64,000 nucleotides of DNA, taken from assembly GCF_004005565.1 (NCBI RefSeq), contig NZ_SADD01000003.1, positions 1 through 64,000 on the forward strand, in the 5' to 3' direction. Origin of the DNA: Lujinxingia sediminis (lineage in GTDB: Bacteria; Myxococcota_A; Bradymonadia; Bradymonadales; Bradymonadaceae). Below are positions 18,624 through 27,680 of this stretch, one piece after another (positions within the stretch are counted from its first letter, which is position 1; every line of letters begins with the position of its first letter). Under the pieces are notes generated by a model. It did not search any database. It was given only the letters and a program-made list of their open reading frames with translations, and was not told the DNA's origin. The position numbers and the translations under genes are program-made.

Positions 18624-21194
18624 ATGACGCGCCAGCGCTGCACGCAATGCGACGCCCTGATGGAGTCCGATGCGCCCTTCTGCCCGGCGTGCGGTACCCG
18701 GGTGCCCGGCGCGCCGGCCTTTGACGACTTCGACGCCGAGATCACCCGCACTGAGATTCAACTTCAGAGCCCTCAGCTGCGTGCGCGTCGCGAGCCGGTG
18801 GGCAAGCAGCGGGCGCGCCGGCCCGCGCTCAACACCGAGCGCAGCAGCTCGGTGCGCACACTGCTGATCGGTCGCGATCATAGCTGCGATATTGTGCTCG
18901 ACGCCCCGCAGATCTCGCGCCGCCATGTCAGCCTCACCCCGCTGGGGCCCGAGCGCTGGCTGGCGCGCGACCTGGGCACGGCCAACGGCACCTACCTGGG
19001 GGACCGCCAACGCCGCCTGACCCAGACAGAAGTCGGCCAGGACGACGTGCTCTTTTTAGGGAGCTACCGCTTTCCCTTAAGCCGCCTCAAAGAGTTTACG
19101 CGCCGTAGTGCCAGCCCGCGCTCCGGCAGCCAATTGAGCCTTCCGCCCGATAAGGCAGTCATCACGCTGGGCCGAGGCCCCGCGAACGATATCGTGCTGC
19201 AATCGCCCCAGGTTTCGCGCCATCATGCCCGTCTGGTGCGCGAGTCGGGTGGGCTTTTTCTCGAAGATCTCTCCAGCGCCAACGGCACCTTCGTGGGCGG
19301 CCAGCGTATCCGCCGCGCCCCCATTGAGCACGATCAGATCTTTAGCCTGGGCAGCTTCGCGCTGCGCCTGGATCTTGAGAAGATGCGCCTGCAGAAATCC
19401 TACCGCGGCGACATACTCTTGCAGGCCGAGAACCTGCGCATCGAAGTCCCCACTCCCCAGGGAACTCGCCGCCTGCTCGACGGCGTCTCCTTCACCGTCT
19501 ACCCCACTGAAATCGTTGGACTTCTCGGCCCCTCAGGCGCCGGAAAAACCACCCTCCTCAATGCGCTGATCGCCTACACCCGGCCCTCGTTCGGGCGCAC
19601 GCTGCTTAACGGCGATGAGATCTTCGCGCATTACGATCGCTACCGCGGCGCGATCGGTTATGTGCCTCAGGAAGATATCATTCACAGCGAGCTGACCGTC
19701 TATCAGTCGCTTTACTACACGGCAAAGTTACGCCTCCCACCGGATACCACCGACCAGGAGATTGACCAGCGCATCTGGCAGGTTCTCCACGATCTGGAGA
19801 TCGCCCAGACCGCCGACCTGCGCATCGGCTCCCCCGAGCAAAAGGGCATCAGCGGCGGCCAGCGAAAACGCGTCAACCTGGCGATGGAACTTCTCACCGA
19901 CCCCAGCCTGCTCTGCCTCGATGAGCCTACCAGCGGCCTTGCCAGCGAGGATGCGCTCAACGTCATGCAGCTTCTGCGCCGGCTGGCCGACCGCGGCAAG
20001 ACGATCTTGCTGACCATCCACCAGCCCTCGCTTAAAGCCTACCGGCTGATGGACAACACGCTCTATCTGGCCGATGGCGAGCAGGTCTACTACGGGCCGG
20101 CCTTCCCCGACTCGATGCTCTATTTCAACCCGGAAGTCGAAGCCGACTCGGAGGCCGCCGAGCAGCTTTTAAGCGATCCGGGAAGTTGCATGCGTCCTCT
20201 GGTCGCCGCGGCGCGCGCCGGCGAGCCCATGGAGACCTTCGCGGCACGCTACCGGCAGAGTGGGTATTTTGAGGAGTTTGTGGCCGCGCGCCGGCGAGCC
20301 TCCGAGGAGGTTCATCTCAGCGTGGATGCACGGCGCAAGCCGCCGACCTTTGAGCTTCGCCAGCTGCGCACGCTCACCCATCGCTACCTCACCATCAAAC
20401 TCAAAGATCGGGTCGGCACGCTGATCCTGCTGATCCAGGCCCCGATCGTCGCGCTCCTGCTCAACCTGGTCTTTTTCCAGGATGAGGGCGGGGTCTTCAC
20501 CCGCATGGAGCATACCCCGCTGGCGCTCTTTTTGCTGGTGATCTCGGCGATCTGGTTCGGGGGCTCCAACGCCGCGCGCGAGATCGTGGGGGAGCAGGCC
20601 ATCTACCGCCGTGAGCGCATGGTCAACCTCTCGATTTCGGCCTATGTGACGAGCAAATTTGTGGTGCTGGGGTTCTTCTGCCTGATCCAGTGTGTGGCGC
20701 TGCTCGCGCTGACCTACGGGCCGCTGGGATTCCACGGCAACCCGCTGATGCACCTGCTCACCCTCTGGCTCTGTGCGCTGGCGGGGCTGGCCATCGGGCT
20801 CTTGCTCTCCGCGGCGGTGCGCACCAGCGAGGCGGCCATTGCGCTGGTGCCGATTGTGCTCATCCCCCAGGTGATTTTAGGCGGGGCGATCATGCCGGTG
20901 GAGCGCATGGACACGCTCACCCGCGCGCTCAGCGCCACGACCTTTAGCCGCTCTGGTTTTGAGGCGATGATTCACACCGAAGATCGCGCTCTGGCCTACG
21001 AGATCGCGCTTGATGAGCTCCCCATGGCCACCGCCGAAATGCCCGTGGTCCTACCGCTGATGCCCCATCCTCTCGATCGTTTCTTCGGAGAGGCTCAGGC
21101 TGGCCACCTCCTCAATCTGGGGGCGCTCGGCGGCTTTACCGTCGTGCTGCTTGGCGGCGTAGCGCTTACGCTTCGTCGGCGCGACATGGATTAA
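18624..21194 (+). CDS. Zinc-ribbon/FHA/FHA ABC-2 transporter, ATPase and permease in one chain
   Basis: 856 residues from ATG 18624. Order: zinc ribbon CTQC...CPAC (Cys6, 9, 20, 23); FHA domain 1 (LLIGRDHSCDIVL, ISRRHVSL); FHA domain 2 (LGRGPANDIVL, VSRHHARL, SSANGTFVGG); ABC-G-type ATPase with Walker A GPSGAGKTT, signature SGGQRKR and Walker B LLCLDEPTSGL; six-helix ABC-2 permease at the C-terminus. FHA domains bind phosphothreonine, so export by this half-transporter is probably gated by Ser/Thr kinases. No kinase is adjacent. The transported substrate is unknown. Confidence 0.9.
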   Translation: MTRQRCTQCDALMESDAPFCPACGTRVPGAPAFDDFDAEITRTEIQLQSPQLRARREPVGKQRARRPALNTERSSSVRTLLIGRDHSCDIVLDAPQISRRHVSLTPLGPERWLARDLGTANGTYLGDRQRRLTQTEVGQDDVLFLGSYRFPLSRLKEFTRRSASPRSGSQLSLPPDKAVITLGRGPANDIVLQSPQVSRHHARLVRESGGLFLEDLSSANGTFVGGQRIRRAPIEHDQIFSLGSFALRLDLEKMRLQKSYRGDILLQAENLRIEVPTPQGTRRLLDGVSFTVYPTEIVGLLGPSGAGKTTLLNALIAYTRPSFGRTLLNGDEIFAHYDRYRGAIGYVPQEDIIHSELTVYQSLYYTAKLRLPPDTTDQEIDQRIWQVLHDLEIAQTADLRIGSPEQKGISGGQRKRVNLAMELLTDPSLLCLDEPTSGLASEDALNVMQLLRRLADRGKTILLTIHQPSLKAYRLMDNTLYLADGEQVYYGPAFPDSMLYFNPEVEADSEAAEQLLSDPGSCMRPLVAAARAGEPMETFAARYRQSGYFEEFVAARRRASEEVHLSVDARRKPPTFELRQLRTLTHRYLTIKLKDRVGTLILLIQAPIVALLLNLVFFQDEGGVFTRMEHTPLALFLLVISAIWFGGSNAAREIVGEQAIYRRERMVNLSISAYVTSKFVVLGFFCLIQCVALLALTYGPLGFHGNPLMHLLTLWLCALAGLAIGLLLSAAVRTSEAAIALVPIVLIPQVILGGAIMPVERMDTLTRALSATTFSRSGFEAMIHTEDRALAYEIALDELPMATAEMPVVLPLMPHPLDRFFGEAQAGHLLNLGALGGFTVVLLGGVALTLRRRDMD

Positions 21195-21403
21195 ATACGT
21201 GCAAACATTGCGCGACACCAAAACTTGCAGACATTTACGACGATTTACAGTCAATCCCCCTTAAAAGCAGCTGAAATTTGTCGAAAGCTTCGCGAGCATT
21301 TGCTACCATCGCCTCGACAGAGTTTGGGTTATTCCCGGTCCACGGTATTTCGCGCTACGCTGATTTTATTGCAACGCGCTCCTCACCTCACAGGGTACGA
21401 ACC

Positions 21404-23269
21404 ATGCGAACATCGCTCATAAACTGGACACTTCCCGCGCTGATCGCGCTGACCTTGCTGGCGTGTACCCCTCCCCCCGGCGAGGTCAACAACTGCCCCG
21501 AGGGTCAGGAGCGCAACCCGGTCAGCGGCCAGTGCCGCCCCGGAGGCACCGACGTTCCCGATAGCGGTGATCCGGGTGATGCCGGCGACGGCGATACCGA
21601 TACCGGTGGCGATCTCAGCGATACCGATCACCCCCATGACGGCCGCGACGAGCTTCCGCCCTGGGACGACGAGAGCAATGATGGGGTGCCCAACCAGTAC
21701 GACAACTGCCCCTTCGTCCATAACCCCGATCAGCTCGATACCGACGGTGACGGCGTTGGTGATGCCTGCGACAACTGCCCGGACACCTCCAACACCGATC
21801 AGGCCGCGTTTGCGACCAACCCGGTCGACGATCGCGGCATCCAGATGGGCAACGCCTGCGCCCCGGGCGTGGAGTACGTCGACACGGTGACCGACACCGA
21901 TAACGACGGCACCCCCGACACGCTGGACAACTGCCCCGACGTGTCCAACCCTGACCAGGCTGACAGCGACGGCGACAGCATCGGCGACGCCTGCGATAAC
22001 TGCCCCCTGGCAGCCAACGTCGATCAGACCGCCAGCCCCGGTAACCCCACCGGCCCCAACGGCCTGGTCGTGGGTGATGCCTGCGCGCCGGAGCCCGGTC
22101 AGATTCCTATCTGCGAAGAGCAGACCACCGAGTTTGAGCGCCTCGACCCCAACATCTACGTGGTCCTTGACCTCTCCGGATCGATGGGCTGGGGCCTGGG
22201 GGGCAGCAACGACAGCAGCCGCCCCAACCGCTGGGAACGCGCCACCGCCGGCATGAACGCCGTGGCCGACGAACTCCACGATGAGATGCGCTTCGGCGTC
22301 GGCTCCTTCTCCGGCGGCTGCAGCAACAGCGCTCTGACCAATCGCCTCGCCATGGGCTCGCACTCCGCCCAGTCCATCAAAAACGCCTATAACTCCCTGA
22401 GCCCCGGTGGCGGCACCCCCCTGGACTGGGCGCTGCAAAACGTGATCAACAACGACCGCGTCAGCGCCCCCTCCGATCCCCTCGACGACCAGCGCGTCAA
22501 AGCCGTGCTCGTCATCACCGACGGGGAGCCGGGCTGCGAAGGGGTTTCGGGGGCCGTCGAAAAAATCCAGGCGCTGCGTAGCCGCGGCATCCTGACCTTC
22601 GTCGTCGGCTTCGCCTTCTCCTCCAACAGCCTCCAGCAGATGGCTCAGGCCGGCGGCACCAACACCTTCTACGAAGCCTCCAACGCGACTCAGCTTGCCG
22701 ACGCCGTGCGCGACATCTCCAACATCCTGGTCAGCTGCTCCTACAGCCTCGAAGACACCCCTCCGGATCCCAACCAGATCTGGGTCTCGGTCAACGGCAC
22801 CTACCTGCCTGGCTCCGACCTCAGCTACAACGCCAGCGAGAACACTCTGACCCTCTCCGAGGGCGCCTGCTCCCAGATCCGCCAGATCGATGCCGAAGCC
22901 CTCGACCTGCAGATCAAGATGGGCTGCGCCAACGCCTGCGTCCCCGAGCAGCCTACCGGGCTCTGCGACATCTACTACCAGACCTGCGGCGAGCCTCTGG
23001 ACTGCGAGAGCTGCTCGGCGGAAGTCTGTGATGGCGTCGATAACAACTGCGACGGTCGCGTCGACGAGGGCTGCCCGGAATGCTCCATCAACGGGTCGAG
23101 CTGTGAGTCGGACACGGATTGCTGCGGCAATCTGGTCTGCGGCAGCGAAGGCACCTGCGGCTTTGGCTGCTTCCCGACCAACGTCGCCTGCACCAGCAAC
23201 GCGGACTGCTGCAGCAATCAGTGCGCGCCGGTATCCGGCTCGGAGTTTGGCACCTGCGTCATCGGCTGA
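21404..23269 (+). CDS. VWA-domain lipoprotein with thrombospondin type 3 and MopE-type repeats
   Basis: Start at 21404 gives lipobox LTLLAC (Cys21) and 621 residues. Acidic linker (50-90), then calcium-binding TSP3-type units (YDNCP...DTDGDGVGDACDNCP, about 98-230), a von Willebrand A domain with an intact MIDAS (D256-L-S258-G-S260) and a Thr/Asp continuation (VLVITDGEPG), and a C-terminal Cys-rich tail that includes CDGVDNNCDGRVDEGC. Surface-exposed calcium-dependent adhesin is the likely role, by family. A strong terminator follows. Confidence 0.85.
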   Translation: MRTSLINWTLPALIALTLLACTPPPGEVNNCPEGQERNPVSGQCRPGGTDVPDSGDPGDAGDGDTDTGGDLSDTDHPHDGRDELPPWDDESNDGVPNQYDNCPFVHNPDQLDTDGDGVGDACDNCPDTSNTDQAAFATNPVDDRGIQMGNACAPGVEYVDTVTDTDNDGTPDTLDNCPDVSNPDQADSDGDSIGDACDNCPLAANVDQTASPGNPTGPNGLVVGDACAPEPGQIPICEEQTTEFERLDPNIYVVLDLSGSMGWGLGGSNDSSRPNRWERATAGMNAVADELHDEMRFGVGSFSGGCSNSALTNRLAMGSHSAQSIKNAYNSLSPGGGTPLDWALQNVINNDRVSAPSDPLDDQRVKAVLVITDGEPGCEGVSGAVEKIQALRSRGILTFVVGFAFSSNSLQQMAQAGGTNTFYEASNATQLADAVRDISNILVSCSYSLEDTPPDPNQIWVSVNGTYLPGSDLSYNASENTLTLSEGACSQIRQIDAEALDLQIKMGCANACVPEQPTGLCDIYYQTCGEPLDCESCSAEVCDGVDNNCDGRVDEGCPECSINGSSCESDTDCCGNLVCGSEGTCGFGCFPTNVACTSNADCCSNQCAPVSGSEFGTCVIG

Positions 23270-23298
23270 TGCTGGCTAAACCTCTCGCCAGATAGCCT

Positions 23299-23345
23299 CC
23301 AACAAAAAGCCCCGCGGACTTCGGTCCGCGGGGTTTTTTGTTGGA
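23299..23345. terminator. Terminator after the VWA lipoprotein gene
   Basis: Stem around a TTCG tetraloop (GCCCCGCGGAC / GTCCGCGGGG) flanked by A5 on the left and T6 on the right. It sits between convergent genes and can work in both directions. Confidence 0.9.
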
Positions 23346-23406
23346 GGTTTGATGAAAGCTGACTTTCGGCCTGCGCGCGGCGCATCACCGGGCCGCTTTG
23401 AAGCTC

Positions 23407-24084
23407 TCAGGGGGTAAACACGCGCTGCATCTCCTCAAACGCACGCTCCAGGCTATCCTCGACCTTCTGGCGGGTGGCCTCGGTGGCCTCCTGCGAGGTG
23501 GACTGCAAGAAGGCGTCGGGCTCGGTGCTGTGCTCGTCCTGCGCGGGAGGCTCCGAAGGCTCAAAGCGATCGTCGAGGCATTGCGGTCCGGCGTAGAGCT
23601 CAAAGAGATGGGTGCGAATCATCTGCGCCTGCGCCTCCCGAGCGGCCAGCTCAGTCTGACGCGCCGCACGGCGCTCACTCCAGTCCACCCTCTCCTCATC
23701 GCCACTGCGGTGTGTGCCATGGTACACGGCATGCCTGGCGGCCTGGCGGCTGGCCTCAAAGGCGCGTTGCGCCACGATCTGAGCGCGCCGCTGCGCTTCG
23801 CGCTCCGCCCTGTGTTCGGCGTTGAGGCGGCGAGCACGCTCCACCCGTGACTCACTGGCGACCCCGTCGGTGTAGCGGATGGTGCCGGCAGCCCGAAGAC
23901 CTCGCTCGCCATGCACCCAGATCACCTGCGATGATGTCGGAGAGCTGACCTCCCGCTCCTCACGCTCCCCCGTCTCCCATACCCCGGTCTCCCATACCCC
24001 TGTTCCCCACATCCCCATGCCCAACGCCAGGATGCCGATGGCACCGATCGCGCTGGACTGGACAAGCCAATTCGGGCTGATCAT
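23407..24084 (-). CDS. Secreted or membrane-anchored protein with charged coiled coil, unknown function
   Basis: 225 residues from an ATG preceded by GAGGTG. An N-terminal hydrophobic stretch (AIGAIGILALGMGMWG) may be a signal anchor; it is followed by two WETG units and a long Arg/Glu/Ala-rich helix (about 85-165), consistent with a coiled coil. The C-terminal part is acidic. I recognise no family. It has normal codon use for the window and a plausible ribosome binding site, so I take it as real. Confidence 0.6.
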   Translation of the reverse strand: MISPNWLVQSSAIGAIGILALGMGMWGTGVWETGVWETGEREEREVSSPTSSQVIWVHGERGLRAAGTIRYTDGVASESRVERARRLNAEHRAEREAQRRAQIVAQRAFEASRQAARHAVYHGTHRSGDEERVDWSERRAARQTELAAREAQAQMIRTHLFELYAGPQCLDDRFEPSEPPAQDEHSTEPDAFLQSTSQEATEATRQKVEDSLERAFEEMQRVFTP

Positions 24085-24164
24085 GATCGCACCTCGTCAA
24101 AGACCCTTGTCGTCCCCACCTCTCAAATATGCCCCCGACTTCCCGCGGGTAAAGCAGGCCCCCC

Positions 24165-24836
24165 ATGACTGAGACATCCCCCGCCCCCACACGCATGCTT
24201 CTGGCCCTGGCGCTGGCTGCCTCGGTGGGGCTGTCCGCCGCGCATCTTCTGCTGACGCCCCCCCTGGTGGCGCTGGCCGGGGGTCAGGTACAGGTCGCCG
24301 CCGGAGCCTGGTTCTTTGCCCCGGCCACCCTGGCGGCGCTGGCCTTTCTGGTGGGCCAGGTGGAACTCGCTCAGGCCCGCGCAACCCCCGCGCTCCGGCC
24401 GCAACACCTCCCGATCGTCGCCGCTCTGGCTGCTCCGCTGACCCTGGGTGCGCTGTCCCTGGTCCACACCCCGGCTCGCTTTCGCCCGGCAACCTGGCTC
24501 ACAGACAGCGCCACGCTCGGCCTGATGCTGGGCCTGAGCCTCGCGCTCAGCGCGCTCTTCTGGCAGGGCTCCGTCCAGCAGCACCTCTTTGAAAAGCTGC
24601 CGCCGGCGCTCCGCGCGATCGTCGTCGCCCTGCTCAGCCTTTTGCCCCCGGCGGCCTTTTTGGTGCACCCGCAGACCTCCCGGGCGCTGCTCGACGGGTT
24701 TCTCCCCGAGTTTGCACTGAGCACGCTTGTGCTGGCCCTGCTGCACGAAGCCGGACTCAGCCACCGCCTGGTCGCCCTCAACGCGCTCGTGCTGGGGGTG
24801 GGCGTCGGTGTGATCAACCACGCCCAGCTCATCTGA
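24165..24836 (+). CDS. Small polytopic membrane protein, unknown function
   Basis: 223 residues, very Leu/Ala-rich, with about seven predicted transmembrane segments (first at residues 11-36). No conserved charged or catalytic motif is seen. It is divergent from the gene at 23407-24084 with an 80-bp spacer. Function not assigned. Confidence 0.55.
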   Translation: MTETSPAPTRMLLALALAASVGLSAAHLLLTPPLVALAGGQVQVAAGAWFFAPATLAALAFLVGQVELAQARATPALRPQHLPIVAALAAPLTLGALSLVHTPARFRPATWLTDSATLGLMLGLSLALSALFWQGSVQQHLFEKLPPALRAIVVALLSLLPPAAFLVHPQTSRALLDGFLPEFALSTLVLALLHEAGLSHRLVALNALVLGVGVGVINHAQLI

Positions 24837-24911
24837 GCCTCCCGAGAGCGTTTTTTGCCGAAGCGTCACCACGACGCCGGGAATCGGTGCCCGGCGCGTT
24901 GCGTTTTGCTT

Positions 24912-24935
24912 AAAACCAACCAGCCGGTCGGTTTT
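24912..24935. promoter_or_regulatory. TetR-type operator candidate upstream of the Tat/GMC/Rieske operon
   Basis: Inverted repeat AAAACCAACC-AGCC-GGTCGGTTTT (10+4+10, one mismatch). ACCNACC...GGTNGGT palindromes are common targets of TetR-family repressors. It lies 134 bp before the operon start at 25070. A TetR gene occurs at 36624, but there is no direct evidence that it binds here. Confidence 0.5.
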
Positions 24936-25069
24936 TACTACGCTTTGAGACGACGACGCGTTATCCTCTTCATCTAAGAGATGTTACGCGTTCTGGCGCT
25001 GTGATTTTACACACCTTTTCCACAGGGCTCGGGACTCCAGAAATCAGGCTCGCACAGGGACAGACGGCC

Positions 25070-25594
25070 ATGGATGCCATGCGACGACGCACCTTCCTGA
25101 AAGTCAGCGTGTTGGGCGTGCCGGCGCTCGCGCTGAGCGCCGGCACCGCTCGCGTCGGCCTGGGCTGGTACGATCAGCCGGCGTCCCCGCCGATGGCCAC
25201 CCTGAGCGCGCGCGAAGTCGAGATCTGCGAAGCCATCTGCGACGCCCTCTACCCGGGCGACCACCTGGGCATGCCCCCGGGAAACGAGGTCGGGGTGGTC
25301 CAGGCCGTCGACGCGTACTTAAGCGCCATCCCCGAAGACACCGCCAATCTGCTGCGTCTTCTTTTGCACGCCATCGACGATGTCGGGCGCATGGCCACCC
25401 TGCCCCCCAGGGCCTTTCACCGGCGCAGCCGCCGCCAGCGCCAGGCCATCCTGCGCGCCTGGGACACCTCCAGCTTCGGCGCGCGTCAGGACGCCTTTAA
25501 GGCGCTCAAGATGATCTTCGCCATGGGCTACTGCGAGGCCCCCGAGGTCATTCGTGCCGCCGGCATCGACTACACCTGCGGGGATTGGCAATGA
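25070..25594 (+). CDS. Tat-exported small subunit of a GMC oxidoreductase (gluconate 2-dehydrogenase subunit 3-like)
   Basis: 174 residues from ATG 25070. The N-terminus MRRRTFLKVSVLGVPALALS is a Tat signal with the twin arginines, and the mature part is helical (LSAREVEICEAICDALYPGD). This pattern matches the small subunit paired with membrane-associated FAD dehydrogenases of the gluconate 2-dehydrogenase type. It is followed after 34 bp by a GMC oxidoreductase gene. It probably helps the partner fold and escorts it through the Tat system, as the GMC protein itself has no signal peptide. Confidence 0.75.
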   Translation: MDAMRRRTFLKVSVLGVPALALSAGTARVGLGWYDQPASPPMATLSAREVEICEAICDALYPGDHLGMPPGNEVGVVQAVDAYLSAIPEDTANLLRLLLHAIDDVGRMATLPPRAFHRRSRRQRQAILRAWDTSSFGARQDAFKALKMIFAMGYCEAPEVIRAAGIDYTCGDWQ

Positions 25595-25628
25595 TCCTCA
25601 ACGCCATCACCTCGGAGCGAGCGCGACG

Positions 25629-27203
25629 ATGACGCACCCCATCCTGGACTACTCCGCCGAAGACCATCTCGGCGACCGCCTGCAAACCTACGAGAGCTTT
25701 GAGGCTCAACAGGCGCCCGAGAAGCAGACCCATAAGGTGGACGTGGCCATTGTGGGCGCGGGGCCGGGCGGGCTGGTCTGTGCCGCGACGCTCGCTGCGG
25801 CGGGCTTGAGCGTGCTGATTGTCGAAGACGGGCGCTTCTGGCCGCGCCACAGCTTTAAGCGAAAGCAAAGCTGGGCGGCCAAACATCTGATGCAGGAGCA
25901 GGCCACGCGCGTGATGCAGGGAAACGCGTTTATTCCTCTGGCCAGCGGACGAGGGGTGGGAGGGGGCACGCTGGTCAACTCGGCGATCTGTTTTCGGGCG
26001 CCGGATGCGGTGCTCGACGAGTGGGTCGACCGGTGGGGTCTTGCCCATTTTGGGTCGGAGCGCCGCGATCGGATCTTCTCGGAGGTTGAAGAGGTCATCG
26101 GCGTGGCTCCCACCCCCGCAGCGCTTGCCGGTGAGAACGCCCGGGTGGCGCAGCGCGGCTTTATGCAGCTGGGCCTCGACCACGCCTACATGCCCCGAAA
26201 CGCCCCGGGGTGCGTGGGCTGCGGCACCTGTCAGACCGGCTGTCCCACCGGCGGCAAAGCCACCGCCGACATCACCTGGCTTCCCCGCGCGCTCCGCTTT
26301 GATACGCGTCTTTTTGCCGACACCCGCTGCGAGCGCCTCACGCTCAACGCGCAGGGCCGCATCACCGGATTGATTGCCCACACCCGCCACCCCGAGACGC
26401 GCCAGGTGCGCGTGGAACATACCATTGAGGCCGGCCGTACTCTGCTTGCCGCCGGGGCCGTTAACACCCCGATATTGCTTCTGAATCAGGGGCTGGCCAA
26501 CTCCAGCGCTCAGGTCGGACTGAACCTGCACGTGCATCCGACCGTCGGCGTGATCGCAAAGTTCGAGGAGCCCATCCGCCTGTGGTCCGGTGCCACCCAG
26601 GGGTATTATGCCTATCATCCCGACGATCCGGAGATCTTGCTGGAGACCTTCTCGGCCTCCCCCGACGTCTTCTTAAGCCAGGCCGCGCGCGCAGGCGTCG
26701 ATCTCAGCGCGGAGTTCTTAAGGGAGTTTCGCACCATGGCCGCCTGTGGGCTGCTCATCCGCGACAGCTCCACGGGGCAGGTCAGCCCGGGCAAGGACCA
26801 ACGCGCAAAGGTGCGCTATATGCTTGAGCGCGACGATCAGAAAAAGCTCACCGCCGGACTGCACACCCTGGTCGAGATGTTCTTTGAGGCCGGGTCCCGT
26901 CGCGTGATGCCGATGGTGCGGGAGAGCCGCTTTTTTGAGAGCGTGAACGCAGCAAAAGATCATGTGCGCATCCACCACACCCCGGGCGACCTCTCGCTCT
27001 ACGCAAGCCACCCGATGGGCACCTGCCGCATCGGCGATGACCCGGAGCGCTGTGTGGCGCGCCCGCAGGATGGTCGCACCTACGACCACGAGGGGCTTTA
27101 CATCGTCGACTCCTCGCTCTTTCCCAGCGCGCTGGGTGCCAACCCCCAGGTCACGATCATGGCTCAGGCGCTGGCATTAAGCCGCGCCATCGCCGCCGGC
27201 TGA
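25629..27203 (+). CDS. FAD-dependent GMC oxidoreductase with a four-cysteine cluster
   Basis: 524 residues from ATG 25629. FAD-binding DVAIVGAGPGGLVCAATLAAAG at residues 38-60, GRGVGGGTLVNSAICFR, and the C-terminal HPMGTCRIG and NPQVTIMAQAL segments typical of GMC or long-chain alcohol oxidases. Inserted at 195-205 is CVGCGTCQTGC, a C-x2-C-x2-C-x3-C arrangement that could bind an iron-sulfur cluster or be structural. Second gene of the Tat/GMC/Rieske operon. Substrate unknown: alcohol, sterol or sugar acid. Confidence 0.85.
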   Translation: MTHPILDYSAEDHLGDRLQTYESFEAQQAPEKQTHKVDVAIVGAGPGGLVCAATLAAAGLSVLIVEDGRFWPRHSFKRKQSWAAKHLMQEQATRVMQGNAFIPLASGRGVGGGTLVNSAICFRAPDAVLDEWVDRWGLAHFGSERRDRIFSEVEEVIGVAPTPAALAGENARVAQRGFMQLGLDHAYMPRNAPGCVGCGTCQTGCPTGGKATADITWLPRALRFDTRLFADTRCERLTLNAQGRITGLIAHTRHPETRQVRVEHTIEAGRTLLAAGAVNTPILLLNQGLANSSAQVGLNLHVHPTVGVIAKFEEPIRLWSGATQGYYAYHPDDPEILLETFSASPDVFLSQAARAGVDLSAEFLREFRTMAACGLLIRDSSTGQVSPGKDQRAKVRYMLERDDQKKLTAGLHTLVEMFFEAGSRRVMPMVRESRFFESVNAAKDHVRIHHTPGDLSLYASHPMGTCRIGDDPERCVARPQDGRTYDHEGLYIVDSSLFPSALGANPQVTIMAQALALSRAIAAG

Positions 27204-27248
27204 GCCACCATCTTCGACCTCTCCAGCATGCCTTGCCAGGTCCGCATC

Positions 27249-27626
27249 ATGCCCACCCCATCTTCCGACGCCCTGGCCATCGTCGACAGCAGCCAGCTCA
27301 AAGCCCCCGGCGACGCCCGCCATTTTGACTACCGCGATGGCTCCGGTCGCACCGGCCGCGGCGTGCTTTTACGCGTCGACGCCCGTACGCTGGTGGCCTT
27401 CGACGATCATTGCCCCCACTGGGGCGTGCCCCTTGGTGAGGATCCCTCCCGGCTCTTTGATCCACGTGACGCCTCGATCGTCTGCTCGATGCACCGCGCT
27501 CGCTTTGACCCTCACTCCGGTCTGTGCCACACAGGGCTCTGTGAGGGCCAACACCTCACCCGCTTTCAGGTCAGCGAAGGCCCCGGTGTGGGCCTTGTTA
27601 TCGTGAAGCGCTCCGGGCTCTTTTAG
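27249..27626 (+). CDS. Rieske-type [2Fe-2S] protein
   Basis: 125 residues from ATG 27249 (an ATG at 27228 is also possible). The Rieske ligands are visible as CPHWG and CSMHRARFDPHSG, that is Cys-x-His and Cys-x2-His. The length suits a small soluble ferredoxin-like protein rather than a bc1 subunit. It follows the GMC oxidoreductase by 45 bp and is probably its electron acceptor or donor. No signal peptide is seen, so it would act in the cytoplasm unless carried across with a partner. Confidence 0.82.
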   Translation: MPTPSSDALAIVDSSQLKAPGDARHFDYRDGSGRTGRGVLLRVDARTLVAFDDHCPHWGVPLGEDPSRLFDPRDASIVCSMHRARFDPHSGLCHTGLCEGQHLTRFQVSEGPGVGLVIVKRSGLF

Positions 27627-27680
27627 TCCGCCTTTTCTCACGTCTGCCCGGGGCCCCTGCAACTTCTTCAGGAGCTTCGT

